From NCBI GenBank assembly GCA_018287875.1, contig JAGVVL010000025.1, forward strand, positions 496,001 to 560,000: a stretch of 64,000 nucleotides of DNA, read 5' to 3'. Source of the DNA: Nigrospora sphaerica (Eukaryota; Ascomycota; Sordariomycetes; Amphisphaeriales; Apiosporaceae). Made by a program: the position numbers and the translations under genes. Below the pieces are notes generated by a model. The model was not told the origin of the DNA. It ran no database searches and saw only the letters and a program-made list of their open reading frames with translations. Shown piece by piece: positions 1 through 11,611 of this stretch (its first letter is position 1; every line of letters begins with the position of its first letter).

Positions 1-616
1 CCGAGAGACTCACCGAGGGGGCGGATTTGCGACCCGGCGAGGTTCCCTCCCCCCGCCCCAGGCGTTTATTAGTCACCGCGGCGGCGGGGACCTCGTCCGG
101 CCGGATTTAGGGGCGCCGACCCTCCCCACCAACGGCCAGGCAGGGCCAGCCAGCCCAGCAGCTTTTCTCCGCCAGCCAAACAGCAGACAGGCCAGCCAAA
201 CACGGCGCCACTGGCCCGATGGTGTGTATTGAGACGGTCCCGGATCCCCACGTTACAGCGGGACGCTAGGCCGGGGCCAGGGATGGTGGGAGCCACCGGC
301 GTACTGCCAATGGTACCCGCGAGAAGTCTCCGGCGATGATCCCACGCCTTGGCTAGGCCGGATGCAGAATCTTTGCCCTATACGGCGGAACCTGCAGCGC
401 CCCCGGGCCCAATGCGGAGCCCGCGAGGCGATGTCAGTTCCGTCGTCCCGGGTCCCTAGCCTGGACGGGCCTCTCTCCCTTCGTTCGTGCTCGCCATTGA
501 TTTTGTTCCCCCCCAAGCCAGGTCACAAAGAGCTCTTCGTGTTCCGTTGGATTCAGCCATTCTCCTCCTTCCCCAAGATTTGCCCCGGATCCGGGAAACC
601 CAACGCTCGTCAAGCT
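1..616. other. Left-edge non-coding spacer
   Basis: No reading frame here has recognisable domain content. The open frames are short and GC-driven. The part from about 480 to 616 is pyrimidine-rich and is probably the promoter and leader of the adenylation gene starting at 617. Confidence 0.5.
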
Positions 617-2652
617 ATGGAGAAGAACGAAGCGAACGCGCCGCCGGCCGACTGCGGCAAGCGTCTGCTGCCCGTTGTCATCGACCAGTTGGCCCGCGAT
701 GAGCCCCAGAGGCCGTGGGCGTCGCTGCCCATCGACGACTACGACCTGGACAAGGGCTTCGAGGATATCTCGTACGCCGTCTTCGCCAACGGCATCAACA
801 AGCTGGCCTGGTTCATCGAGAAGACGGTCGGCAAGTCGGCGAGCTTCGAGACCATAGCGTACCTGGGCCCGCCGGATATCCGCTACCACATGATGCAGAT
901 GGCAGCCTGCAAAACCGGCCACAAGGTGCTCTTCTCCTCGCAGCTCAACAGCCTCGAGATCCACCAGTCCCTGATGAACGAGCTGGACTGCAAGGCTCTC
1001 TTTTCCACCATCGGCGTCCACGTGGTCGACGTGGTGCGGGCGCGGCCGTGCATGGTCCACGCCGTCGTCGACGAGCTCGACGACGTCCTGGACTTTGCCG
1101 AGCCTGTCCCCGTGTACCCATACTCCAAGACGTTCGAGGAGGCAAAGCACGACCCTTACCTGGTGCTGCACTCGAGCGGGACGACAGGCGACCCCAAGCC
1201 CGTCATTATCAACCACGCCCTGCTCGCGGCCATGGTGAGTTGGCGCCTCTCTGCCCGACACGCTACACCAGCCGAGTTAACTGACACCTTTTGCAGGATG
1301 CCCACCGCCTGCTTCCCGACGTCCATGGAAGGCCACACATGCTGGAACTTTCCACTGCCGGCCTGGGCAAGAGATTGTTGATGGTGACGTCCCCGTACCA
1401 CGCCTTGGCGGCCGGCTTCATCATGTGCATAAGTGTATTTGGCGGTAGCGTTTACATCCCAGGATACCGGTAGGACTCTGCCCCGCGCCCCCCTGGCCCG
1501 ATCGACCGTTCTGTGTCCCGAGGCTAAGAATAGTCGCAGTTACCGCTCCGCCGTACCTGGCGATATCTGTCCGTTGCTGGAGCACGCCAAGGCCGACAAG
1601 GCCATTATGACCCCTTGGATAATGGAGGAAATTGCCAGGAGGCCAGACGCGAAGAAGTACATTGAGATGTTTGAGTCCGTCACCTATGGCGGAGGTAAGT
1701 GCTTTGCCTCTCACGTGGCCCCGCGCCCCGGCCCGTCATGATACCGTGGGGATCTGCCGTACCGGGCGGGTCCGGCACGCGGGGGGGAGAAGTACGTGCT
1801 GACTATGTCTCGCCAGCGCCGCTCACACCCTTTGCCGGCGGGGTGTGGTCGCAGTACACGGCGATCCAGAACGGCTGGGGCTCGACGGAGACGCTGGGGC
1901 CGCCGCAGCTCAAGGCGGACAATTCCGAGTACGCCTACGTGCTGTTCGATCCGGTGCACTCGGGCGTCGCGTTCCGCGACATCGAGTCGACGGCCGAGAT
2001 CGAAGGCCAGGCGGTGCCGCTGTACGAGATGGTCTTCACGCTGACGCCCGAGGCGGCGCAGACGGGCGGCGCCGGCACCGCCAACTGGCACGCGCGCGAG
2101 GGCATCGCGCCCGGTACGGCGCGCGCCGGCGAGACCTTCGCCATCGCCGACCTCTGGACGCCGCACCCGGACCCGGCCCGGGCGCCCTTCGCCTGGCGCT
2201 TCGTCGGCCGCCTCGATGACCTCGTCACCTTCAGCTCGGGCGTCAACTTTCACCCCGGCGCCCTCGAGAAGTCCCTGGCCTCGCACCCGGCCGTCGCCGG
2301 CGCCATCGTCCTCGGCGACGGCCGCCAGGAGCCCCTGGCCCTCGTCGAGCTCGTCGACGGCCTCGCCCCAGACGCCCCCGAGGTCGCCCGCCTCTGGGAG
2401 GACGCCATCGAGCCCGTCAACGAGACGGCGGCCGTACACGCCCGCGTCGCCGAGACCCACGTCGTCAAGCTGCCGTATGGGTCGCTGGTGCGCACGCCCA
2501 AGGGCAGCGTCATCCGGCGCCAAAGCGCCGCCAAATTCGCAGAAAAGATCAACGAGACCTACGAGATGTTTGGAGACGAGTGGAAAGAAGGGCAGCGCTC
2601 GAGGTATGGAAGTGTGGTGCAGAGCTGGGAGGTGACGGTTGCCGAGTCTTGA
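617..2652 (+). CDS. Stand-alone NRPS-like adenylation (AMP-binding) protein
   Basis: Inferred CDS join(617..1234,1297..1469,1540..1694,1817..2652), 593 aa, with three GT-AG introns of 62, 70 and 122 nt that keep phase. It is an adenylate-forming enzyme of the fungal NRPS-like / aminoadipate-reductase-like type, which activates a carboxylic acid with ATP. Motifs seen: the A3 loop HSSGTTGDPKPV, YGGAPL, NGWGSTE, FVGRLDD (A8-like) and a terminal RTPKGSVIRR (A10-like). Family members normally continue into a phosphopantetheine carrier domain and a thioester reductase. Here a TGA stop comes about 45 residues after A10, and no carrier motif follows in any frame. ATG 617 is chosen because family-like sequence (MEKNEANAPPADCGKRLLPVV) begins there, although the frame is open upstream to 362. 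No pathway genes lie next to it, so the substrate is unknown. Confidence 0.75.
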
Positions 2653-2965
2653 GCCAAGGTTCAGCAAGTCCTCCACCACCACTACACCTCCTATACTAAG
2701 AACGGAAACCGGGCTCGGGCATCACTGCGGCGTTGAATCATTTTACGGTACAAAAGTAGTAATAGGCGGGAGGTTTTGGAGACGCATATGGGCCATTAGA
2801 AGCTCTCGTCGCGTATTGCTAATCATATATCACGTCATATCTCATTATACCCTTCAGCTCCCGACTGAAACGCCCGTCAGGTCTATGAGGAGCAACAGGC
2901 TCCACAGTACGTACAGGCTCGAGAGTCAACAGAGCAAAGTTTCCATCCGTCGCTAGCTTACCGCT
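2653..2965. other. Convergent 3' spacer
   Basis: Spacer of 313 bases between the ends of the adenylation gene (plus) and RAD54 (minus). It is moderately AT-rich in the middle. No domain-bearing frame is seen; it presumably holds both 3' UTRs. Confidence 0.5.
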
Positions 2966-5362
2966 TCAGTGAGATATGTACTGGAACACGGCAGAAACCT
3001 CCTTCTCCTCTGCTTCCTGTCGGAGAAGCAAGTCTTGAATCTGCTTGAGGCCGTCGGTGACGAAATGATTCCAACTGCTCGTATCGCCATACAGCATGGC
3101 TGGCGCCTTAATGTACTGCTTGCCATCCGGCTTGCACCGCTTGCACTTGAATGTCTCGTGCGTGTCGCTTCTTGTATCTCCCCGATACTGGAACAGTTCT
3201 CGTAGGCTGTCGGCAGAGAAGTGGCGCTCCACGTCGTCTGCCGAGTCTACGACGGTGGAGGAGAGGGCTTGCTTGTGACTCTGCCGCTGGAAGATCTTCT
3301 CTTCAATGGTGCCGGTGGCAATGAATCGATATACGAAACAGTCTTTTTTCTGTCCATCGCGCCAAACTCGGGCAAGAGCTTGCTGGTCGGCAGCGGGGTT
3401 CCAGTCAGGATCGAAGAGAATCAGGCGGTTAGCGCCAATGAGGTTGAGACCGCAACCACCGGCTTTGCTGGAAAGCAGGAAAACAAACTCGCTGCCGTCG
3501 GGGTCGTTGAACTTGTCCACCAGCTTCTGGCGCTTGCTCACGTTCATGGTTCCATCGAGACGGAAGCTACCATAACCCCGGCTGCGGCACAGGCGCTCAA
3601 AAACATCCAGCGTCTGCGTGTAGTTGCTGATGAGAACGATTTTGTCGTTCGTGTCTTGTCGAATGCGGGCAAGCATGCGATCCAAGACCTGCATCTTGCC
3701 CGAGTACCACGGTTTCACATCCCGATCGCGGCCCCGGCCCTCCTTGGGCACGTAGTCCTCCGGCCAATACTGTTCGCAGCCCGGTAGATCTTCCGACAAG
3801 TTCAGGAGGTCGGGGTGGTTGCAGAGCTTCTTGAGGATGCCGATGGCCTTCAATGGCTGACTTCCTTTGCCTCGCAACAGTGCCTTGATATCGGGACTCG
3901 TGATGAAATAGTTGTACAGATCAAGCTGGAAAGGAGCGAGGTTGCAGAAGACAACGTGCTCGTACTTGACAGGGAGGTACTTTGACAAGATGTCGTTGGT
4001 GCGTCGAATGATGAACTTGTTGACAATACCGAGAAGCTCGGCAGTGCATTCGTCGCCCTTCTTGCGTTGGTCTTCTGTCGCGTCGGCATCACGACCACGC
4101 AGAATGGGAATCTCGAACCGCTTGCGGAATTCCTGGCGAGAACCCAGGAGGTCTGGGTTGGCAAAGCTGATCAGGGCAAAGTATTCGGACAGGTCGTTCT
4201 GGATGGGAGTGCCGGAAAGAATCACACGTCTGGTCACATTAAGACTATTCAGAGCCGTGAATGTCTGACTGTCGCCGTTCTTGAGGCGGTGCCCTTCGTC
4301 ACACAACATGAGACCGATCTGGGTGTTCTTGAGCTCTTCCGCATTGAGGCGTAAAGTCTCATAGGAAACAATGATGACGGGGCGCGTCACAGAACGCCCC
4401 GAGGCGATGGCCCATTGGCGCAGTTGTCGAGTGAGCTCTTCCTTGGAGGCCTTTCCGTCGATGGCGAAGGGCGTGATGGCATCCGCGCCTAGCCATTTGA
4501 CCAACTCATTGGCCCAGTTTCGCACCAAACTAGAGGGACAGGCGACAATGGCCTTCTGTATTGTCGTCTTTCCGGCGTCGGGAGACTGCTTCAAGAGGGT
4601 CCAGAGAAGCGTGATGCATTGCAGGGTTTTGCCCAGGCCCATCTCGTCAGCCATGATACAGCCATTGGCCTTTTCATCGATCATGCCTGTAACACAGCGG
4701 TACATGAATTTGACACCCTCGATCTGATGCGGCCGCAGAACCTTGGCCAGCCTGGGATCTATGACGACAGGAACTCGAGGATGGTCCCCCTCAACCTTTT
4801 TTTTGATGCCCAGAATCTCGGCTAGGCTCTTGTGGACCAGAGGCTCGTCGATCTTAGCTACCGGCGCTTCTTCTTTTTTTTCGTCCTTGGGCTTCGCTTT
4901 TGGCTTATCATCAATTGTCGGGTCGTAGAGTACTATTGCAAACTCGCCGCTCGGGTCATGCAGCGGCTTCGCGACAAAGACGGCACCCTGTCTGAGGCCA
5001 AGTGTTGGTGGCGGTCGGTTCGGATTGTAGGCGCCGGAGTCCTTGTTGATCAAGGGCACGGCAAAGGCTTTTCTAAAGACTTTGTCCTTGTCCTTGGCCT
5101 GGAACACGGGGAACCTGTTCACGTCGCGATTTGCTAACGCTAAGCGGTCGGCATTGGTGTAGGGTTTGTCTCCCGCATCGACACTCCCGTCTGCGCCCTT
5201 ATAATCGATCTTCCTCTTTTTCCGAGCAGGACGATCCGTTGTGGGCGTTCGCGTTGCCGAACCCGGACACCGGAAGGGCTTCTGCAGCCGTTCGATCGAG
5301 TCGCTTGGCTTGTACCGAGGACCGGGCGGCAGCTTGACCGGCGTCTTCTTGGGCGTCTCCAT
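2966..5362 (-). CDS. RAD54: DNA repair and recombination ATPase RAD54 (SNF2 family)
   Basis: Single-exon gene of 798 aa. RAD54 is the nuclear SNF2-type double-stranded-DNA translocase that works with Rad51 in homologous recombination. The basic N-terminal tail (about 1-60, with RKKRK) is followed by the SNF2 ATPase core: Walker A DEMGLGKT at 239-246, DEGH at 355-358 and SGTPIQND at 383-390. The C-terminal helicase lobe contains LLSSKAGGCGLNL and the arginine-finger motif QALARVWRDGQ. A late CKRC pair fits the short cysteine motif of Rad54 tails. Length matches fungal Rad54 (about 800-850 aa). The start is the first ATG of the frame, giving METPKKTPVKLPPG. A few extra N-terminal residues from an upstream exon cannot be excluded. 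The gene in Neurospora is called mus-25. Confidence 0.95.
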   Translation of the reverse strand: METPKKTPVKLPPGPRYKPSDSIERLQKPFRCPGSATRTPTTDRPARKKRKIDYKGADGSVDAGDKPYTNADRLALANRDVNRFPVFQAKDKDKVFRKAFAVPLINKDSGAYNPNRPPPTLGLRQGAVFVAKPLHDPSGEFAIVLYDPTIDDKPKAKPKDEKKEEAPVAKIDEPLVHKSLAEILGIKKKVEGDHPRVPVVIDPRLAKVLRPHQIEGVKFMYRCVTGMIDEKANGCIMADEMGLGKTLQCITLLWTLLKQSPDAGKTTIQKAIVACPSSLVRNWANELVKWLGADAITPFAIDGKASKEELTRQLRQWAIASGRSVTRPVIIVSYETLRLNAEELKNTQIGLMLCDEGHRLKNGDSQTFTALNSLNVTRRVILSGTPIQNDLSEYFALISFANPDLLGSRQEFRKRFEIPILRGRDADATEDQRKKGDECTAELLGIVNKFIIRRTNDILSKYLPVKYEHVVFCNLAPFQLDLYNYFITSPDIKALLRGKGSQPLKAIGILKKLCNHPDLLNLSEDLPGCEQYWPEDYVPKEGRGRDRDVKPWYSGKMQVLDRMLARIRQDTNDKIVLISNYTQTLDVFERLCRSRGYGSFRLDGTMNVSKRQKLVDKFNDPDGSEFVFLLSSKAGGCGLNLIGANRLILFDPDWNPAADQQALARVWRDGQKKDCFVYRFIATGTIEEKIFQRQSHKQALSSTVVDSADDVERHFSADSLRELFQYRGDTRSDTHETFKCKRCKPDGKQYIKAPAMLYGDTSSWNHFVTDGLKQIQDLLLRQEAEEKEVSAVFQYISH

Positions 5363-6412
5363 CTTCTCGTGATTCTCTGTCCACTTACGAAGAGCCGTGC
5401 GATTGAGTCGCGGAGGGACCGGCGCGTGGTGTGCGACTGTTTTTCTCGCAAGAGTCTAGAGAAACGGAAGGTGGCTCGAGTGCTTCAACGAGCCGGGGAG
5501 GCAAATAGGCAGGCAGTACCGAGCGACAGAGCGAAGGAGAATACTACGAAAGATGTAGGCGATGGAGAATCACTTGAGTCTCCCGACGCGAAAGAGGCGA
5601 ATTGCGAGGTAATCGCCTCGGGCTTCCCGAGCTGAATTGTTGACTGGCGAAAGCGCGACTGACGCGACACTGGCGACGGGCAATTAACGCCTGCTCACAT
5701 GACCCACCGAAGTGGCGGCGGGTACGATTGGTTGCCTGGGGTGGATCGGAATTTGGGGGGTGGGAAATGCAAATGCCCGCAGGCCGTGCCAGTAGCGAAT
5801 ACAAGAGAAGGCGCGTTCCTGCATTTGGAGTTACACTGCTGGCTATGGATTTCAAGACACCAATAGACAATCCAAGTTGCCCTCCAAGTACATACTTACT
5901 TACGTATACGCAGTATACAGTACATACAGGACCCGTGTGGTGTAGCGTCCCATCCTCTGCACGACCAGCAAAATAATGGTTGCCCGCTTCACAGATGGAG
6001 GATTGACTCTCAGGTTTTGTCCACTACGGGCAGTCCTCCGAATACAACTAGCCCGACGGTCCACAAGTGCCCCTCGCCGCGGGGTAACCCCCTAGGAGCA
6101 CATGCTTATGGGAGCGATACCTACAGCAAAACATTGACCAGGTGCGAGTAAGGGCTCCCAGTAGCCGGGGCATTTACTATCGACATCTAGTACGGAGGCA
6201 TTTCCGCGACATGGCCTTTCCGCACTCTCGTCATTCCCACGCCTCATCTTCAGCTTGAAAAGCCCTCGCCCCGGACTGTCCAGGTGATCGGGACTCCCTA
6301 TACGCTCTTGTGCGCAGTACGAACTCGACATGAATTGGCAATACCCAAGCCACTAGTACTACGCACTTCTCCCTGCTCGCCAGATCGACGTAGACGACCT
6401 GGCCCGGACGGT
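5363..6412. promoter_or_regulatory. Divergent promoter region, RAD54 / mitochondrial carrier
   Basis: One kilobase between two divergent starts. It holds short open frames only, none with domain content. An AT-rich segment with repeated TAC/GTA steps lies near 5886-5935. It must contain both promoters and leaders, but I can assign no specific factor site. Confidence 0.45.
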
Positions 6413-7318
6413 ATGTCGGCAGACTTCTGGGCCGGCTACATCAGCGGCGCCATCGGGATTGTTATCGGCAACCCGCTGGACCTGATCAAGGTCCGACTGC
6501 AAGCCAAAGATGCGATCCAATCACAGTCTGCCGCCTCGTACGTCCGCCAATTCGAGAGCACGTCGTCCCTGATTTCCGGCACGGCAGCTCCCATATTGGG
6601 CTACGGAGCCCTGAACGCTTTACTGTTTGTGTCGTACAACCGGACCGAAGAGGCCATCAACAAGGGCCTCTCGCTGTCCCCTAACCTCTGGACAACCTGG
6701 GCCGCGGGCGCCATCGGCGGGCTGGCCACCTGGTTCGTCAGCACGCCGACGGAGCTGATTAAGTGCCGCGCCCAGCTCTCTTCACCGCCTGCATCCAGCT
6801 GGAGCATCACTAAGCAGATAGTGAGGGGCGAAGGGCTGAAAGGGCTATATTACGGCGGCGTGGTCACGGCGCTGCGCGACAGCATCGGGTACGGCTTCTA
6901 CTTCTGGTCCTACGAGCTCAGCACCCAGCTCATGCAGTCGACGAACCCCAACAAGTCGTTCTCGCAAGATGCGGCCAGGGTCCTGCTCTGTGGTGGCCTG
7001 GCCGGCGTCGTGACATGGGCGAGCGTGTTCCCACTCGACGTCATCAAAACCCGCGTCCAGGCGCAGACGTCAGAAGCGGCTCCTGCCCGCATGCCGTTGC
7101 TTTCAGACTCGGCGAGTCCTGCTCGGCGTCTGGGCGCCATGGATGTGGCGCGCGAGACGTACCGCGAGGGCGGCATCAAGCTCTTTTTCAGGGGTTTGAC
7201 TGTCTGCAGCGTGCGTGCTTTCACCGTCAACGCCATCCAGTGGGCCGTGTATGAATGGATCATGCGAGAGCTTGGCCAGGGGAAACAGAGAGTTATCGAG
7301 CCGGTCACCGCCTTATAG
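6413..7318 (+). CDS. Mitochondrial carrier family (SLC25) transporter
   Basis: Intronless, 301 aa, typical for the family. Mitochondrial carriers exchange metabolites across the inner membrane using three tandem repeats of two helices. The signature PX[DE]XX[KR] appears three times: NPLDLIKVRLQ near residue 20, TPTELIKCRAQ in the middle and FPLDVIKTRVQ near residue 205. The first repeat lacks the usual EG motif between its helices. The sequence after the second signature (GLKGLYYGGVVTALRDS) is classic. ATG 6413 (MSADFWAGYISGAIG) starts right at the first helix; the frame stays open upstream to 6284 without family sequence. The overall pattern suggests the amino-acid/acylcarnitine branch (ORT1/CRC1/SLC25A45-like), but the substrate cannot be read from the sequence. 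Confidence 0.87.
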   Translation: MSADFWAGYISGAIGIVIGNPLDLIKVRLQAKDAIQSQSAASYVRQFESTSSLISGTAAPILGYGALNALLFVSYNRTEEAINKGLSLSPNLWTTWAAGAIGGLATWFVSTPTELIKCRAQLSSPPASSWSITKQIVRGEGLKGLYYGGVVTALRDSIGYGFYFWSYELSTQLMQSTNPNKSFSQDAARVLLCGGLAGVVTWASVFPLDVIKTRVQAQTSEAAPARMPLLSDSASPARRLGAMDVARETYREGGIKLFFRGLTVCSVRAFTVNAIQWAVYEWIMRELGQGKQRVIEPVTAL

Positions 7319-7702
7319 CTCGACTGCATCGAGGCTTTTCGGAGCGCATGCACTCAGCCTCGGAACTCCGAAATTTCAACTGTTGTACACTGCATCTTCG
7401 CACCTTGAGACTATTCGCCAGTTTGATGCCCACGTGATTCATGCCCGCTGTCCACGCGAGACGTTAATACAACCGAGAAGGGCGCCAAGTTGGCATCTGC
7501 CGGCCTCTCACGCCTTCACATATGGGCTAGGTTCGTGAGAAGGTCGACCCAGTCGCTGATTGCAGGTTGCCACCTTACCGGCAAAAGAAAAGAAAAAGAA
7601 AAAGAAACAGCACACTCGTCTATTTCCCCCATCTGTCTGTGTCAACTGACGGAGACAAGGAAGGGCAAAAAGAGATTCCGCCAGATATGTACGCGAGGAC
7701 TC
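7319..7702. other. Spacer downstream of the carrier gene
   Basis: No coding signal. An A-rich run of GAAAAA repeats lies at about 7585-7610. The segment ends at the tRNA gene. Confidence 0.5.
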
Positions 7703-7809
7703 CGACACGAGCAGGATTTGAACCTGCGCTCCCGAAGGAATAAGATACCAGAGACGTGCTCGAGATGAGGGATTCTAGTCTTACGCAATAACCACTCTGC
7801 CATCGTGCC
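7703..7809 (-). tRNA. tRNA-Ser(AGA) with intron
   Basis: Folded by eye on the minus strand. The acceptor stem GGCACGA pairs with TCGTGTC (one G-T), with discriminator G at 7703 as expected for serine. The D stem is GCAG/TTGC, and the anticodon stem TAAGA (7783-7779) pairs with TCTTA. The loop CTAGAA gives anticodon AGA at 7776-7774. A long variable arm with TCC/GGG pairing shows a class II tRNA, and the T arm is GCAGG-TTCAAAT-CCTGC. A 26-nt intron at 7772-7747 sits one base 3' of the anticodon, the standard place. Mature length is about 81 nt. The discriminator G and the T33-AGA placement argue against tRNA-Leu. Confidence 0.88.
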
Positions 7810-8725
7810 TGTGGACGAAGCCAGCATACCAATGCTGAGCTCCTATTGGTTGGAGTTCAGCCCGGTTAACAGTACCCATGTCCAGTCGTCGAAGAGATTT
7901 TCCCATCCATCGCACACTAACCTCGCCGTCGTACGGAGGCCGTGGAACCGCAATGCCTAAGTCTGTATCACGTCAGTGCTGCTCTGGTGGGTCTCGGCGG
8001 CTGAGGATTGAGTTTGAAGTTCTGTTGCTGCTGCATCGACGGGTATAGTATTGTTTGGTGGGAGACGGTGTGCTCGAACATCCCCCCAAGAAGGAGTGTG
8101 GGAACAACTTCCCGGCTATACAATCCACAGGCTTGACTGCGGCACGGCGCCAACTCAAAGTGAGTGTCATATTGTCTGATGGCAGGCGAGCTCACCCACG
8201 TGGGCCCCTCACGGTTAAAGGTTTGATCGGAAGACGCTCCAAACCCAAAAGGGGGAAGTAATACTTCTTTACTCATGCCGGCAAAATACTCGATCGAAAG
8301 GACCTCAAACTGGACCTCGGGAAACGGCGGCAAGCGATAATATGTAGTCTTGAACCGAACGGCCCGACGAGGGCAGGCGAGCGCGTCAAGTCCCTGACGG
8401 TACGGGCAGATTCGGATTTTGCCCGCGCGGGAACCCCAACCTGTGCATCCGAGCTGCAAGCCTCACCGACGCCTTGCAGCGTCTGCCCGGAGTCAGAGGC
8501 CATGCAAGTGATTGTGCGTGCCTTAGAGTTCCACGGCTTCCGGGGGCCTCCTCGTCCGAGTGAGACAGTGATAGCCGCCACTGGATCTTATACGAACGGG
8601 CCTCTGTCCCGTTTTACTTTCGAGAGGCCATCCCCTCGCCCTGCTGACCGGCTATTTATTCTGCTGCCTTGCTTCGAAGAAAGGGCCAAGCAAGTATCCG
8701 TACATGTGAGATAGCCACAGAAACA
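7810..8725. other. Spacer upstream of the sugar transporter
   Basis: About 0.9 kb with no recognised gene. A 163-codon minus-strand frame at 7968-8459 shows no domain or plausible codon bias. The last 100 bases are probably the transporter leader. Confidence 0.45.
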
Positions 8726-10868
8726 ATGGGCGACCACAATGCTGTCGTCCACGCGACGACGACGGAAACGACGGTGATCGCCGCCAGCTCGGACGGCGAC
8801 GTCGACAGCATCAACGGCAGCGGCAGCGGCAACAACTCGGGACCAGCGTCGTCCTCGTCCTCGGCCTCGTCGGCCCGCCGTATTCCCCCTTCCTCGGGGG
8901 CACGCGGCGGGCCGCCCCGATGGGACGGCGGGGATGAGGAGGTGCGCGCCTTCGTGGCGCAGCACGGGCTGGCGAGCAAGGCCCGGGTTTTCGCCAAAGC
9001 GGCGGCGCTGCTGGCCACCGGGGCTGACGCCGACGCCGACACCGGGGCCGGGGCCGACGACTACCTCGCGCGGGTGCCGCAGCTGACGCCGGCTGAGGCC
9101 GAGGCGCTCGCGCTCGAGACGGAGCACAAGTGGCAGCAGCCGGCCATGCTCTACTTCACCATCGCCGTGTGCTCCATCGGCGCCGTCGAGCAGGGCTGGG
9201 CGCAGTCGAGCATGAACGGCGCCAACCTCTACTATCCCGCCGAGTTCGGCATCGCCTCGTCGGCCTGGGGCGACACCCTCGTCGTCGGTCTCATCAACAG
9301 CGCCATCTACCTGAGCACCGGCCTCGTGTAAGTCGGACCTCTCTTCGTTCCACCCCTCCCCACCCCTGGCATCTTCTATCGCAAAAGAGGAAAGGCTCTA
9401 ATGGCCCAAGCGACGATGCAGCGGCGCCTGGCTTTCCGAGCCCATCAATAACCGCGTGGGCCGGCGCGGCGCCGTCTTCATCGGCTGCCTGATATGCCTA
9501 TTTGCCAACATCGCCTCGGCGCTGAGCCAGAATTGGCCGCAGCTCCTGGCTTTCCGCTTCGGCCTGGGCATCGGGCTGGGCATCAGCGCCAGCACCGTGT
9601 CCGTCTTCGCCGCCGAGTGCGCGCCTGCCACCATCCGGGGCGGCCTGGCCGTCTCGTGGCAGATGTGGGTGGCCTTTGGCATCTTCGCGGGCTTCGTGGC
9701 CAACATTGGGGCCTTCTATGTAAGTGACCCCCCCACGGGTTCCCTGGGCCGGTATTCGCCCGCGTTGTGAGTAGAGGCTCACTCGCCCCCCCCCGTTCGC
9801 CAGGTCGGCGAGATCACCTGGCGGCTGCAGCTCGTGGCGCCCATCGTGCCCACGCTGCCGCTGCTCGTCTTGATCGACAGCTGCCCCGAGTCGCCGGCCT
9901 GGCTCATCAAGCAGGGCGGCCGCTACGACCTGGCCTTCCTGTCGCTCTGCCGGCTGCGCAACACGGAGCTGCAGGCCGCCCGCGACGTGTACCTGGCCTT
10001 TCTGCAGCGGAGGCAGCAGCAGCGGCGGCTCGGTGCGGCGACGGCGGGCAGGTCGCCGTTCCGGGCGCAGCTGGCGCAGCTGTACTCGGTGCCGCGCATC
10101 CGGCGGGCGACGGTGGCGGCCCTCGTCGTCATGCTCTCGCAGCAGCTCTGCGGCATCAACATGATCGCCTTCTACTCGTCGTCCATATTCGCGGGTGCCG
10201 GCTTCTCGCGGCTCGGCGCGCTGCTGGCGTCGTGCGTCTTCGGCCTCGTCAACTTCCTCGGCGCCTTCCCGGCCGTCTGGACCATGGACGGGCTCGGGCG
10301 GCGCTCGCTGCTGCTCCTGACGCTGCTGCCCATGGCGCTCGCGCTCGCGGGCGCCAGCCTCAGCTTCGGCCTCCCCGAGGAGGAGCCGGCGCACTTTGTC
10401 GTGCTCGCCGCCCTCGTCTACGTCTTCTGCGCCCTCTACTCGCCCGGCATGGGCCCCGTGCCGGCGACGTACGCCGCCGAGGTCTTCCCGCTCTCGCACC
10501 GCGAGGTCGGCGTGAGCCTCGCCGTCGCCGCCGCCAACCTCGGCGCCGCCGCGCTCTCGCTGACCTTCCCGCGCCTCGAGACGGCCCTGCGGCCCCAGGG
10601 CGCCTTCCTGCTCTACGCCTGCCTCAACGTCGTCGCCTTCTTCCTCGTCTTCCTCTTGGTCCCCGAGACGCGCCGCCGCTCGCTCGAGGAGCTCGACGAC
10701 GTCTTCTCCGTCCGCACCCGCCACGCCATCCGCTACCAGGTCGTCGACTACATGCCCTGGCTCGCCAAGCGCTACCTCCTGCGGCGAGACGTCGAGGATA
10801 TCAAGCCCCTCGGCCCCGAAACCGGCTACGTCGGTCTGTTCCGGGAGGATCCCGAGGGAGAGGTATAG
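8726..10868 (+). CDS. MFS sugar/polyol transporter
   Basis: Inferred CDS join(8726..9327,9422..9719,9804..10868), 654 aa, two introns (94 and 84 nt). It is a plasma-membrane sugar porter of the major facilitator superfamily. The first roughly 145 residues are a Ser/Ala/Gly/Asp-rich cytosolic tail. The membrane part follows with NNRVGRRGAVFIG after helix 2, the diagnostic PESPAWLIKQGGR in the central loop, QQLCGINMIAFYSSS in helix 7, DGLGRRSLLL and a closing PETRRRSLEELDDVF. These are the PESPRWL and PETKG signatures in slightly altered form. LRNTELQAAR after the central loop is typical of fungal sugar/polyol porters with long N-termini. ATG 8726 has a strong context (AAACAATGG). The transported sugar cannot be deduced. 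Confidence 0.88.
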
Positions 10869-11611
10869 AGCGCGAAGCCCGACCCCAATACTGGTCGTTC
10901 CGGCAGGTACTGGGGCAGCGTTGGCTCCCGTCGAACCCCCTTGCGCGGCCAAGTCAGGATTGGTCTTGACTTTATGAAAACAACGGGGAGTATGAATGCA
11001 GGGAATAACATAAAACCTAGATTGGGTTGACTGGGAAACAAGACAACACAGCAAGCTTCGCGGTGGTATAAGTATACGTATATGTTTGTATCGATATCCG
11101 TCGCCGGAGAACCGGGCAGCGATTTGCAGGGAGGTTGATTGTCAAGCCACCAGAGGTCATCGTTAATGGCCTACGTGCAGCATTGTGTAAAAAAAGACTA
11201 ATGCCGCATCTTTATTCCGGCCCTAACCTTTCCACGCATCGGCACATCATCTGGGAGGGGGGGAAAGGGACGCAAAGGCTAATCAGAACGCGCAACCCCA
11301 TCCTTCCCAACAAAATAGGAGGGGAGTCGAGTCGGCCGCGAACAGGCCAAAAGCAGGTTTGGCGTAGGCGAGGAATGTCGCGCCATGTTTGCTATCTGCA
11401 TTGTCGAACCAAAGCGACCCCCTCTCGTGGCCTTCGGCGTGGGCCTGCGTTTTGAAAGTCACCCGAACCCCCCTTTCCCCTTTCTTCTGCACGCCTGCGG
11501 ACCAGACCTTATACTCTTGCGCCGTCGCGGGAACTATTTACCGGCGGCCCAAAAAGATCTAGTAGTGCCCCGAGCTGCGATCCGAACGAGACCAACCCCA
11601 CAGGCGCGACA
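10869..11611. other. Spacer before the Ras-like gene
   Basis: No gene seen. It contains the 3' UTR of the transporter and presumably the promoter of the Ras-like gene. Confidence 0.45.

Noticed and set aside
9498..11054. 518-codon minus-strand ORF
   Set aside because: Lies antisense to the sugar transporter. It is rich in Gly/Glu/Arg/Gln with no domain, and is explained by C-ending codons of the sense gene.
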